Below are positions 1 to 20,451 of a DNA stretch of 64,000 nt, piece after piece. Made by a program: the position numbers and the translations under genes. This DNA comes from Rotaria socialis (taxonomy: Eukaryota > Rotifera > Eurotatoria > Philodinida > Philodinidae), in NCBI GenBank assembly GCA_905331475.1, contig CAJNYU010000038.1, positions 248,001-312,000 on the forward strand, written 5' to 3'. How positions within the stretch are numbered: position 1 is the stretch's first letter; the number at the start of each line of letters is the position of its first letter. Under the pieces are notes generated by a model that saw only the letters and a list, made by a program, of their open reading frames with translations, did not search any database and had not been told where the DNA came from.

Positions 1-1358
1 ATTTTTTTTTTTCGATATAGACAGATGTAAGCGTATTTTCTGGTATAGTTTTTAACGCTGATTGTGAATTTGGACTTTTTTCTTTAAGAAAATTAGGTTT
101 TGGCATCGAAAATCGGGTTTTTAAAGTTTTTAAAAACTGTATTTTCAATTTTCTAAACAAGAAATTTAAAATAAAAATGCAGAGTAATATACCATTCGAA
201 GCAGAATTTGATTCTCTACAAAATGACCTATTAATTTTTTACTCTCATTCTTCAGGACAACTTCTAAGCTCTTGTACAGTTTCTAACTTACTATGCAATT
301 ATTGAGCTCGTATTTCGATGTAGCAATTTGATCTTTTTACAGAACGATATATGCAGGGCATTGATCAATATACGTATATAAACGTTAAATATTTTTAAGC
401 ATGTTAAGTGCTTCAAATTTTGTCGACAAAAAAACGCATCACAGCGTCACGTTTGTTTTTTGCATGTTTTATCTGAGCAAAAATAGTTTAGAAAAAAATA
501 TTTTCTACTGCTTGAAAGCCCATTCAATTCTGTACAAAACTGGTACCATAAGCTTTTCATCTGAAGAAATAATTTGTCAAAAATTTAACCTTTATAAGCA
601 GCCCTAGAAAAAAAGGGTCCGTTTTTGTCACAATGTTACGCGATGATAAAACCTTTCTAGAAGCGTGAGAGTTCAGCCAAACTATGTCGTTCTTTCACCA
701 TAAATAGAGTATGATAAGCTGCGTCGAATGGCGTTTGAACGATTTTATTAGCTCTTATGCCTTTCGAGATAATTGCAAAACAATTTACCAAAATGTCACA
801 GCGTTACGTTTGGACAAGCCAATATATATATATATATTATAAATTTTGAAGTGCCTTCTGTTGACAATGTTTAATCATACATATAAAACGTCTGTGACTA
901 TTACCTTGTGCTATGATTTCAATAAAAAGCAAAGTCACTGACGGAGAATAAATAAATATATGCTTTAATAATCGAATTTAAAAAAAGCAAAACACCAAAA
1001 CCCGTTTAGAATAAAGTTAAAATTTCCATTGCTAATTCTCAAGTAATTATCTGTTATATTTCCAGTGAAATGAAAAGATCAATTTTGTTCATCATTGTAA
1101 ATGAGATATTCTCTTGTCTGCTTTGTTTTCTTTGTATGAATAAATTTAGAAAAGAAAAAACAAACGAAACATACAATAAACCACAAGAATAAGAAAAAAA
1201 TGACATTTATACAAGACAACGGTTTTGTTTTAATATATATATGTGTATTACGAGACAAAAGAAACTAGGTGTACTAGCGCCAAGAAGAATATTTTATCAG
1301 GCCCGATTAAACACACAATAGCGATAACAATCAATTCATGGATAATATTGTTTTTCAT
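1..1358. other. gene-free AT-rich stretch
   Basis: No convincing exon was seen on either strand. The few short open frames lack splice context and recognisable protein motifs. The first 180 bases contain the words TTTTTAACGCTGATT, which recur near 32580, so a fragment of a dispersed repeat may start here. The 3' end of the Rho gene lies at its right edge. Confidence 0.5.
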
Positions 1359-9071
<7,713 letters not shown>

Positions 9072-12000
9072 GCCTGTCCTATTTTATTTCCTCTTCTACT
9101 AACTGGTCATTGTTTATGGTAAATGTTAGCAAGCAAGACACTGTATAAGTTGATGTTTCTTTTCAGTTGTTACATATTTCTTAAGAATAAGATCAGTTGA
9201 CTTTTATTTCTGTTGTCTATTCGTTTCGTTATTATTTTTTTTATTATTAAACATTTTATTTGTTTATTCATACTGCCAATCAAGATATTTTTTCAATTTT
9301 ATGAAGTGTATTTTGTATAAAATATAGCTTTTCACAGCTATTTGATATTGTTACAATGAATTGTAAAATTAATCAAGAAAATTCTGATCTATACACTGGT
9401 GAATAGATGGGATAAGTATTCAACAAAATCCATAGTTATCTTATCGGAAAATGTCATTGTCAAGTACAATCCAAATGTAGCAAAAATACATTCTGTAAAA
9501 CTCAGTCTTACTTTTGTCTAAGTTCATAATGTGATGACTAAACAGAATTGACCAAGTTAGTGATTTTTTTCGTAATACTAAATATAATACGATGTATACA
9601 TATATATATAGAGAGAGAGAGAGAAAGAGATTAGAACACGGGTCAATTCCGGTCTTAGCTATAACTCAGTCATCTCTTCCAACTTTTGATTGATGTGATT
9701 TATTACTTTAAAAAAATGATAACGTATTTTGATTTGACACATTTTCAATAGAGAAAAATCATTCGACAAAATATTCCATATATTTAGAAATCATTGCGTA
9801 GTTTTACTTTACAACGTCCTTTTGAACTCAACTTTGTTGTTTAGTGAAGGAGTTACTGTACTTTTTCATCTACCATGGTTATTACCTAATACCAATTGGC
9901 TTATAACAACGTTCTCTCATTTCTCCATTCAACATAAATTGATGCCGTAATCAATGCACCATAGTAAAATAAGCGGTTCTATATTAAGACTTCAAAGAGA
10001 TACAATTATTTAACTATCTAGAACACCCGATCGTCGCTAATTTCAAAAACTCATTTAACTTACTTTTATTGAAGTAACATGTCAAGATGCAGAACATGAC
10101 TAAAAACTAGCTCATTTAAAATTTTCATAACAGGTACAATTCAATGAAAAAATCTCAAAAAATGGCATTGTAATGATTAAAATTTTCTTTTATATAATTA
10201 TCGTAAGACTTCATTAAAAATACGTACTCGATCACGTCTCAAATCTTGAAAAACTCCTTCAAGTAATAAAAAAGATCAGTTAAATATGATGAACAACTAA
10301 AAAGCACAACCAGGCAAAGAAAAAAAGAACACTTAGACAGAACATTTGCTTTTTCTGGAAGTAGCATATTTTACAAGTAGTAGACAAAAAGCCTCATGGT
10401 ACATTGCGAGACAATAAGAGAATAAAATTAAAAGAACAGGGCGTTGCTACAAGGTCAGATCTGATATTCTTCTTCTTTGTAATTATCGTGTTTTTGGCAA
10501 TCCAGACAAAATGTTTTTTTTCCAGAACACATTAGCTTGAATCAATAAAAAATTTTGCAAATGTATGTGTTCATTCTGACCTTCGATTTTCTTGAATTGA
10601 TCACGTCAACTATTTGTATTTCCTAATTTGATCATTCGAGTTAATTAGCTTAGAAAACTTCGAAAACAATTATTTTGGCATGCAACGTCTGAAATCATCT
10701 AGAACAAACAGCATCATTCGATTCCTCAGATGACAGTCTACACTTATTTAAATATAATTCTAACTTAGAAAAGTCACTCTTGACACTATTTTAATATTAC
10801 TGCGATTGTTTAATGTAAAATAATCGAAGATTCAAAACTTCATCGTCATGTAGCAGGAGAGATGTTCTGTTCGATATTATATATTTCGACAAACGAGAAA
10901 CGGTTCGAAAATTGTAATTCGTATTTAAGTGAAATCAAAATCATTTGGCCTAGAAAATAGTTTCCAAGAGAAACAGCGTGAATAGTATAAGCGTTGATAC
11001 GTAAATTTTGTTGACATTTTATTTCAAGACGAGAAGAACAATTTTTTCCAAAAGAAATTTACTTTTGTTGTAAATCTATTTAATCGATTCTGACAACATG
11101 AACCCTTACGCTTAATTTCGGAAGGGAGAAATACATGACTAAGAAGGGATGAAAACGCGAGCAATAATATAAGTCAATGATGTTTGATAATCATTTTCTA
11201 CGTCATCGTGGGACTTAAAAACTCGTCTAAAAATTAGATTTTACTATGATGTATTCAATTCTAAATAATTCTATTGTCGATTTAGATTTCTTTTCGTATA
11301 TCAACCTGCCATTTGATCGACGAAAAAAAACATTCTGCTAGATTGTCAATGTCTGATCATGTTTACTTGTTGAATTCTACAATTAACTCAGACAATTGTC
11401 GTCGATGAAAATTTTTGTCAAGCAGTCTGTCAAGTTTATTCTGAAGTTTTCCCCATTTCATCTCATCATGATTGTGTCCATGAATGAATAACTGAAACAA
11501 TTAGCCGCCAGGTTTATTAGATAAAGTCAACGCCTTTAGACAAAGTAATACAATAAAATTCTCTAGTACGACTACAAATTTGATGGACGCTGACATAAAT
11601 TGAGCTCTATACTCAAGTCAGGAGAGCTTAGTTTCAGGAAGTGAGGCAATGTGTACATGATTTCCAGAGAAAGGTGGGGAAAACGTCGCACATCTGAATG
11701 TCGAATAGCTCTATATAGAACATTGTAGATATTAGCGATTCATTTCGTATTAAATGTACTATTAATATCAACAATAAACAATTGTTTCTCGTAGGTTTTC
11801 ACTATTATACCGAACAAGATATAGGCTAAGTTAAAGAAAAAATAATTAAGTTTAAATAGGATAAAAACTGGCTGTCAATAATTTCGACATAGATGAAAAT
11901 ACGTGCTCACTTCATATTCACGTGATTGTATGAATCAGTAGAGCGTTTTTTAACATATAGTTTGTTAATATAGAACTAAAAAAAGAAAGAAATGATGCCG

Positions 12001-13460
12001 ATAGTTATATCTATTAATTAAATTCTTATTCTCAAAAGGCATAAAATGCTTCAATTAGGTGACGAATACAATCGATTGTTGTTGATGGAAATTCGTTGTT
12101 CGATTGAGTATTTTTGATGTCTGGTAGGTGTTTTCCATCAACATTAACTATCGATTACATTCTTTGCGAAGCATGAATATAGTTCGAAATTTCATTTGTT
12201 CTACATTAAACGATCACATCAATCATCCTAATTAACTTGAATAATTAAATTGCAACCAGATGTTTAAATTGGTCAGAAAGCACATACAATTTTGTTGAAA
12301 CAGCGTCTGGAGCATGGAATTGTGGAGTGTCAACAAAATAAATAGAACAAAACTGTAAATTAATCACATAAGGAATTCGAAACAATTATTCGATGTTGCG
12401 ATTCGGAACATTTTATAAGTTAAAATAATATTTATTTCAAGGCATTTACGTATATTAGTTTGAATAATCAAATTAGGGAACAAAAACTAACTGAAATGAT
12501 TAAATTAGGACAAAAACAGAGCACACCCTGTCGATGATTAGAAGTCTGTGTAACGACTTTTAATAGTTAAAAATAATCAGTTTGAATTTTGAAAAAAATC
12601 GTTACTAGAAAGTTTTTTTCTTCTTCTAAACTAATAATATTTCATTATTGAATTAGAGATAGGCGTAGTATCGAATGTATAGGAGACAAGTGTCTTGCTT
12701 AATGATAGATGTTTGACATTTTTGACGTCGAACGAGTAGTGACTTCGAGAAACGAGATCAAAGTTCTCATAATTTCATTTATCAAATAGAAAATAGAGTG
12801 GTTGCTATTGCTTGTAACAAATAGTAATAATAATTTTCGTTCTATTTATCTTTCATATGATGCAATAGAGTGAATATTTCGAGTAAGATCACAAAAAATA
12901 AATAAATACATCGAGATTCTAATGACCTATTCATGTCAGAAGTTCAGTAAAAAGCAATGAATAGACGTACATAACAGCATATCAATGCTATAAATATAAT
13001 TCCGGTCGGAAATTAGATATCGAATAGATCACGAATGGAATTAATTATTTGAATATGAAGTTTTTTAAGATATCGGTTTTTGTCTTATTTTATTTGATAA
13101 ACGATACTAAAAAATTTCGTACATATCGAAATATTATAGTCTTAACAGTTACTTTACTAAGAATGTATTTAAACTATTAAAGTTTCTTCCTTATTCTAGC
13201 CACATGAGATACTCTCGAGGTCGTCGATATTTTGCGAAATGAGGAAACATTTGCTCATAAGTACTCTTTCATACCATCTCATAGGGATTATTGAAATATT
13301 GACAAAAGTACGAAAGAATTATTTATACGAAAACAAAAATATCAATGAAGCACTGTGACGAAATTTCATATAAATAACGATGATATCTATTCATAGAGAA
13401 TCAAATCATTTTGCCAGCAATCAAGAAAAGTACTCGGTAAGTATTATAGATATTTAAGAA
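9072..13460. other. gene-free AT-rich stretch
   Basis: No open frame of note was found on either strand over more than 4 kb, which is striking even for AT-rich DNA. The only simple repeat is an AT/GA run at about 9598-9630. No inverted-repeat element was delimited. Confidence 0.55.
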
Positions 13461-13557
13461 ATGGTTAAAACAAAAAACATTTTTGATGGATTGTTGGGAC
13501 TCGCTGTACTTGTATGCACTTTGTTTCTACAAAAGATAGTAAAGAAACCTCCGATGA

Positions 13558-13794
13558 GACAGACTTTCAACTAAAGATAAGCTGTCTAATGAAGAAACTA
13601 TCAACAGTGCAGCTGAGCTCGCTCATTGTCGAACAGCAATAGAACATGACATTAATGGTAGCCTATTAACACTTGTCGATGAAGCTGAACGTGCACATAT
13701 TCCCAATACACCAATGTCAATAGAGTTAATAAAAGCTGAATTTAGCCACTGTGCTTGTCACCACGTCCCTGATCTGTCTGGCGGCTCCGAGTGA
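13558..13794 (+). pseudogene. orphan coding-like fragment
   Basis: An open frame of 78 codons without a good start runs to a TGA at 13792-13794. Its composition (words such as LAHCRTAIEHDING and LVDEAERAHIPNTPM) looks like host coding DNA rather than random AT-rich sequence. No start codon, splice site or flanking exon was found. A different short frame just upstream (from the ATG at 13461, about 37 codons with one hydrophobic stretch) overlaps its left edge. I do not recognise the family. A relic of a gene or of a transposon-carried exon is the likeliest reading. Confidence 0.25.
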
Positions 13795-14312
13795 TCGAAC
13801 TGAATAAAATATTTATTTAGATTTGACTCAACATTTTCGAATTGAAGAAAACAATGGAATAACATTATTTTGACTTGCTCGAAATGCCAATAATTCACAT
13901 TGGATCAACTCGTTCTACTTACGTATGTACAGTCGACATTTTTGTGAACCAAATAAACTGTCTGTTTGGCTTTTGAATTTGTTAAATACGCTATTCTATA
14001 AATATATATATTTTTAATCACCATTGACACTCTATGCCCTTTGGAGAGATCAAATCATCATAGACATTCAAATTTACTATTTTTATATTTACACATAAGA
14101 TAATCGAGAAAAAATAAATTTTTTTCTCTCAGTAATATATCAAAAAATATGATCTTCTAGATTCTATCGCTACTTAAATGAAAAATATATCATTCTTAAA
14201 TTTCAGCAGTTTATATAATTGAGATATAAACAAATACACTTAGGGCATCACAAAATTGCATGCATTTAACAAAAATAGCTTTGCCATTGCATTAATAGTA
14301 GTCGGTATTAAA

Positions 14313-14337
14313 TATATATATATATATATATATATAT
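14313..14337. repeat. (AT)n microsatellite
   Basis: A run of alternating A and T. Two further TA runs, at about 14651-14668 and 14729-14751, sit within CTTAACC-rich low-complexity DNA. Confidence 0.85.
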
Positions 14338-14418
14338 CTTTTTGATAGTAATAAGACACGCTCACATAATTACGTTTCAACTAAACCTTACTGTTTCATG
14401 AGCGTCTGTTTTTTCTTA

Positions 14419-16132
14419 CCCATGTCGCCGATTTTAGGAAATAATGGACATTGCAATGCATTATTTTACAATAGAAATGCAATGTATGCAATTGCGTGAT
14501 GGTGCAGCCTATTTAATGCATTGAAAACGTCTTATTCGGCACTTGCTACATAAGATCTATACAAATCAATATTCCAATTACCATAATTGTGTCTCTGTGG
14601 TTCTGCACATCTATCCCCTTAACTTAACCCCTTAAACTTAGTCTATTAACTTATATATATATATATATCCCCTTAACCTTAATCTATCTGTCTAACTTAA
14701 CTAAATCCTTAACTTTCATCAACCCTCTTATATATATATATATATATATATCCCATAACGCATCATTTCGATCATAATCGATGTCGAGCCAAGACATAGG
14801 AAAAAGAAATAGAAACAATTTTCATATTGAATGTAACTTACCATTTCGAGCAGATCGATAAAAATCGAAAACAAAAGACAATGCGTAAATCATTTTTTTA
14901 GTATTGAATTCAAGCTTACCACTTGAACCATGTCGAATTGCAGTTGAAAGCGAAAATAGCTGAAGAGCGTATATACGACATAAGGCTGCTTCAGTAGTAT
15001 TAAAATAGTTTTGAGATTTGGAAAACAAAATAATTCATGATCTAATCTGTTATACTTGATACTGTGAGCAGTTCTAGTTCTCTAGGTACATCCAAAACTG
15101 AGCAATGACGAAGACCCAGGTCGAGCAATTCCACATCGAATCCGATAGGAACTTGATAGTATTCTACCATCCGACAGAATCCTATAGCATTCTGGGTCGA
15201 GGAATTGACGTCGGAACCACTGATCGGAACCCATTGAACTTCCGATGACATCCAACGGTATTTCTTTGGAATTCATAGGAATTCGACACTGAGGATCCAA
15301 CTTCAAATCCAGAACCCGGAATCCGATGATAGTTCTGTAGGGTCCGATAAGATCCTACTGGGTGCGAGTCGGATCGGATGGGTTCCGATTGGTTCCCATT
15401 GTTGGATTGCTCGATCTGGAGAGTTAAAACTTCTTACGAGGGGTTTAAGGGCTGTGATCTTTTTCATTCTACAGAATATTTTAAAAGCACTCGAAACTCT
15501 AGTAGTCTTACGTTGCATCAAATAGTAACTCGAGATCGGATTTCGAGTTGTTCGTGCACATTTTAGCGATTGAGTAAACTCGGAAACTCTTCGACTTGTC
15601 TGGGAAAATATTTTGGAAACTGAAAGGATAATCTGATATAAGTCATCAAATTTTGAGTCAAGTTTTCAATAGTGTAGGTTTCCATTATCGAGGAAAAGGG
15701 ATTCGAAAAATACTCGTAACGCTCTAACTCGAGTTACATTTTTTATTAGATCTTTAACTAGCACGACTCTTACTGAAAAGCGTTTGATACATAGAAAGCT
15801 GTGGCAAACCAAGCATCTACCTGTCAAATCACTTTTGCAATATTTCTTGTACGAAAATAGTGAATTTTCTAATTTAAAAACATTACTCTACGTACATAAT
15901 ACTTTGAAACGCATTGAATGATAATGCATTGAAATGCATTCAATAAAAATCCATTGAAATGCATGGAATGATAATGCATTATCTTAAAATTGTCCATTAT
16001 TTGGAATAATGCATTAAAATGCATTGAAAAGCCAAGAAATAATTAATTATATTGCATTAATTCATTTGTTTTTGAAATAATGGAAAATAATGGGTTATTT
16101 TTCCACTATTCATCCATTATCGACTACATGGG
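14419..16132. mobile_element. putative non-autonomous DNA transposon with CCCATGT ends
   Basis: The left end reads CCCATGTCGCCGAT. The reverse complement of the right end reads CCCATGTAGTCGAT, so 12 of 14 bases match in inverted orientation. Both ends are flanked by TA (14417-14418 and 16133-16134), fitting a TA target duplication. Just inside both ends lie many copies of the palindromic word AATGCATT (about 14450-14530 and 15905-16060), as expected of subterminal transposase-binding repeats. The inside codes for nothing recognisable and carries TA microsatellites plus a smaller nested inverted-repeat element at 15115-15420. The family is not certain. The same CCCATGTCG terminus appears on the foldback at 50604-50939, so the two probably share a mobilising enzyme. 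Confidence 0.5.
15115..15420. mobile_element. nested inverted-repeat element rich in GGATCC-like words
   Basis: The left end CCCAGGTCGAGCAATTCC and the inverted right end TCCAGATCGAGCAATCC pair closely. The inside is a run of degenerate GGAATCC and TCCGAT words and is more GC-rich than its surroundings. A related end (CCCAGGTCGAGCAGTTCGG on the minus strand) occurs at 34295. It sits inside the larger 14419-16132 element. No clear target duplication was found. Confidence 0.4.
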
Positions 16133-17422
16133 TAGTTCCACTATTCTAGAAACTACTAAAATCTAGAAACATGACAGGAAACCTTCTCAGCACGCCTCAA
16201 ATTTATTTTGCTGGCAAACAAATAATTTATAAATAGTTTTAATTAGCATACAGCACATGGTGAGAAATATAGAAATTAATTGCAGAAAAATTATTTCATT
16301 AGGAAAATTCTATTTTAAGCAATAAACTGATGATTAAATCAAATAAATTACTTCGTGGATATCATGAAAATAACAGGAAATATGAGATGTCATAAATCAT
16401 AGAAGAAGATGAAAAAGTATCTAGAGTTAGAAAAAAGAAATATGTATGTAAAAGTAACACTAAGCCACAATTTTTGTTTTGTTGCGTAGGTTTTATCTTA
16501 CTAATGCTAAGTTGAATTAATTGTTAGAGTGTTGACAAAACAATCTGTTACATATCATTTTGCTCGAAATAAAAGATTAGAGAAAACTATGGACATAGCT
16601 TTCAAGTATATTATTCATGTTGTAAAATGCGAGATTCTTTGCTTTGAGATAGCGAAAGAACCGAAGGCGAGTATATTTCTAAGGGTTCTTTTGTATTGAG
16701 ATCATATCTGAGTTTTTCTTTTGTTTTTTCGTGACCTATTAAATTGCATTTTGCTGATAAGCGTTCAGCAAATGACTAATCTCCGGAGTTCTTTTTATTT
16801 AGTCTTTCTTTTATAACTTTATATGGAGCAACGATAAAAAGAAGAAGAAGAAAAAGAAAATGAGACAGAGAGAGAGAGAGAGAGAGGGAGAGAATGAAAG
16901 AGGAGAGAAAAAATGAGAAACCAAGATCTCGTCATCTCTTCTTGTTTTCCCTTGTGTACGTTTGGAGATCTAGTTTGCCTTTATTAGGTTTCTTTTTGTT
17001 TGATGACAACTCAAGATAATTTTGAGTATTTATCTATGTAAGTTTAAATCACAAAAATCCGACCTGTTGTTTTAAGCAATAACTAGACGATAATGTCATT
17101 TAGTGTAACTAATTATTTATTTCATAATCTGTTCTTTTTCCTCTCCCCTAGAATATGAAAACATAATTTATCGATTTATTTTTAAAATACAACGCTAGCC
17201 GGTGCGCTTTATTTTGCTACATGCTTTAAGGAGTTTTTCGACAGATCATGAATTCGCGATTAAATTTTAATTGAAACGATTATAATAATTTGCCATGCAA
17301 ATCAAAAATATATATTTAAAAATAAATATTATAGACGAATAGAAAAATACAATAAAAAAAACTAGAAGTATCTTTTTTTCTTGTGTGTTTAGAAAAGTTT
17401 GATATTTTTATGATTGATACAA
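16133..17422. other. intergenic DNA upstream of the GPCR
   Basis: AT-rich with no exon recognised. A GA microsatellite lies at about 16865-16890 within a purine-rich block. The last few hundred bases presumably hold the GPCR promoter, but no confident element can be named. Confidence 0.45.
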
Positions 17423-20400
17423 ATGAATGACGATACAAGAATGAATTTATCAACAACATCGTGCCCATACAATGCAAGTTCATGCTATTATATTGATAAT
17501 GGAGAAAACTGTTTATCAGACAATATGGTACTTGAATTAATTTTAAAATATGTTAGCATCACATATTATGAATGGGTATTTATTATACTTTATGTTATCG
17601 TTTTTATTGTTGGTACAATTGGTAACCTACTTGTAATTATTGTCATACAGCGTAATCGAAGTATGAGGTAAAATATAGAAACTATTTGAACTGTAGACTT
17701 ATATCATTGATTTTCGCTTCATTCTAGAACAGTAACCAATATATTTATCATGAATTTAGCTGCAGCTGATTTATTAGTTCTTGTATTTTGTTTACCAGCG
17801 ACGGCTATTCAAGATGTAACTAAGACGTGGTTTTTTGGTTTGGGTCTTTGTAAATTCGTCAATTATATACAAGTATGTTGAATCTATTCTAGTTTATTAA
17901 ATCGATTAAAATAAGATTTTTTTCTTGAAATCTAAATCGGTTTCTTTTTTGTTTTTGATATTCTTTTCAATGGTAAAAATAGGATCATAATCTGAGCTTG
18001 CAGATCGTATTGATTGAATTCAAATAGAATTCTATAGTATTTAGAATAGTTGCAGAATTTTTGAATTACTGTCATCTTAAAATCTAATGGATCATATTTT
18101 GTCCGTTATGTTTCTAATAGAGCGATGAAGTTCTTTCTGAAATTCTCTTCACATAACAAAAAAGCGCATTATTGTTTGACACATGTATAATTTATTTTTC
18201 TCGCGTTAAAAATTAATTGTCTATAATATTTATTGAATAAGTCTGTTAGTCTTAGCATAACATTAACATGCTTACGCATATGACATCTTACTATATATAC
18301 AAGGATAATATCTTTTTTCAAATATATGTCGTTGAAAAACAAATAGCAGCCAGTAAACTCAGCATAATTGATATCAGTGATCTCTCGAAGTGTAATTTCT
18401 TGTGTTGATTACCTGGGCTCTTGAAAATGCATGACTTCACCCATATAATAGAATTGTTCCATTGTAGAATATGTCAATATCTGTATCTGTCCTTACACTA
18501 ATGGCTATTTCAGTGGAACGTTATCAAGCTATTGTTCATCCTCTTAAATTTACTGGTACTAAACAACGTGCACGGATTTTAATTCTGTCCGTATGGATAC
18601 TTTCCCTATTACTTGTTCTTCCAGGTGTGATTTTTCTTTCTTATTTTACTCTCAAAGTACAATTATATTAACATTTTTTAGACGCTATTATGATGACCCT
18701 GAGTCGACAATTCGGTGATCAAATTGAAACAATTTATTTGACATAGTAATATTCTTTTGATTCAATGATTGATAATGAATGGCCGATTTTAATTGAAGAA
18801 GAAACTTATTTTGTCTACTATAAAGAGCCCAGCTTATTTATACGAGGGCGACTTCCTATTTTCTTTGAATAATGAATAAGGTCCTTAGACATCTGCTAAT
18901 TTAGATAAACTTTAAAAATTCTCTATTCTATGCCAAACATCATATGCACTCTATGAAATGTTGATTATTAAGTAGTTGGGTGCGAAATTTCTATTCCACA
19001 TAAAACATACTGTAAAATTTCACTAAAATAAAAATTCTCTAGGCATCTTTGAAAAGATTCAATGAAAAAATTTGTATTTTGAGGTTTGAAATAATAAAAA
19101 AAAAACGCTCAATCATACGTCTACTAGCTGTTGTTTTTACATCTATCCGATAAAAGAAAAGAATGAGCACATGTTGATATTGTTAATGTTGTAACCAAAG
19201 GAAAAAAGCTTTTAAGCAGAAAAATAAAAAAATAATATAATATATTCTTCGTTACATGAGGTTTGAAAAAAATAAAAATCGACCATTGATTATTGACCAT
19301 CGATTGTTTTTCACAGTAAAAATAAGAAACTATTTATTTAGTTGTCAATGGGATGCTCATCCGGTTTTTGATCTTATTTATCAACTACATATATCGTTTT
19401 GTTTATTTATAATTCCACTTTGCTTGATGGTTTTCACATATTCTGGCATTGTTAAAGTTCTTTGGGGTTCATTGCCCAGTGAACGAGTATTGAATGATGA
19501 AAAACGTGCTATCTATTCAAGTCAATATAAACTAACAGGTTTTATCATCTGTTTGGAAATAATTAACACGATCAAATGTAAACTTTCTCTTTTTTGTTTT
19601 CAGTTCACTCCGACGAGTCTCTTACCAACAGTCCCACAAATAACAATAGCGGTTTAATGAATACAAATAAATCATCGAATTTAACCGTACAAGAAAATCG
19701 ACAAAAAGCAGCTAAAATGCTAATCTGTGTCGTTATCATATTTGTCATCTGTTATATTCCAGTTCATGTATTTAATTTATTTCGGTACGATAAAATGAAA
19801 TCATCAAAGCAAAAAAGCAACTAAATAAATTTTATTATTATTTTAGATATATATTTGTCTACTTGGAATATCTAAAACGTCCAATGACGGCGGCTAGTAA
19901 TAGTACAAGTGAAATTGTTGACTGTTTTGAACCGAAAATTGTTGCACTCGATCGTACTGGAACAATTAAAATTATAACGCTTAGTGCATTAATATCTCAT
20001 ATTCTCCCCTATTTCAATTCATCAATTAATCCTATCATATATAATATGATGAGTGGTAAGTAGATTGATTTTATTTTCTATCGAATTTTCTTGTTTATTA
20101 TCTTTTTTGAACATCTTATTAGATAAATTTCGTTTGAAATTTCGTGAACTATTTTCATCGTGTTGTTGTTGCTTGGAATCCGTATTAAGATTGAAATCAA
20201 CATCGTCATCAACAATAATACAATTAAAAGCATTAGGTGCGCAGCAAATAAATGAACAAGCAGTGATGCAAAATACAAATCGTTATCGCCGGAAGAATAG
20301 CCATCAATACATCACAACTAAATATCCAACTGGCGCCAATGGAAGTGGTCTAGCATCGTCTAATCCTTCCAAGAATAAAATTGCACGACATAGTAGAATC

Positions 20401-20451
20401 AATACATACGTGCATAATGGACCTATTGCTATCAGATTGACTAATGTTTAA
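17423..20451 (+). CDS. class A neuropeptide GPCR, orexin/allatotropin-receptor-like
   Basis: A seven-helix receptor at the cell surface. Eight exons (17423-17667, 17728-17872, 18468-18624, 18682-18745, 19342-19538, 19604-19784, 19847-20055, 20123-20451) give 508 codons. The extracellular N-terminus has two glycosylation sequons (N8, N17). Visible helix marks are GTIGNLL (TM1), NLAAADLL (TM2), ERY after TM3, the conserved extracellular loop 2 cysteine in YCQWD, CYIP in TM6 and NPIIY in TM7. A CCCC cluster follows TM7, a likely palmitoylation site. The CY-x-P form of TM6, PLCLMVFTY in TM5 and [18 protein letters not shown] in TM3 point to the orexin/allatotropin receptor branch, but other peptide receptors are possible. 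The start used is the first ATG in frame. A second in-frame ATG lies six codons later. The two 595-596 bp introns are long for this genome. Confidence 0.88.
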
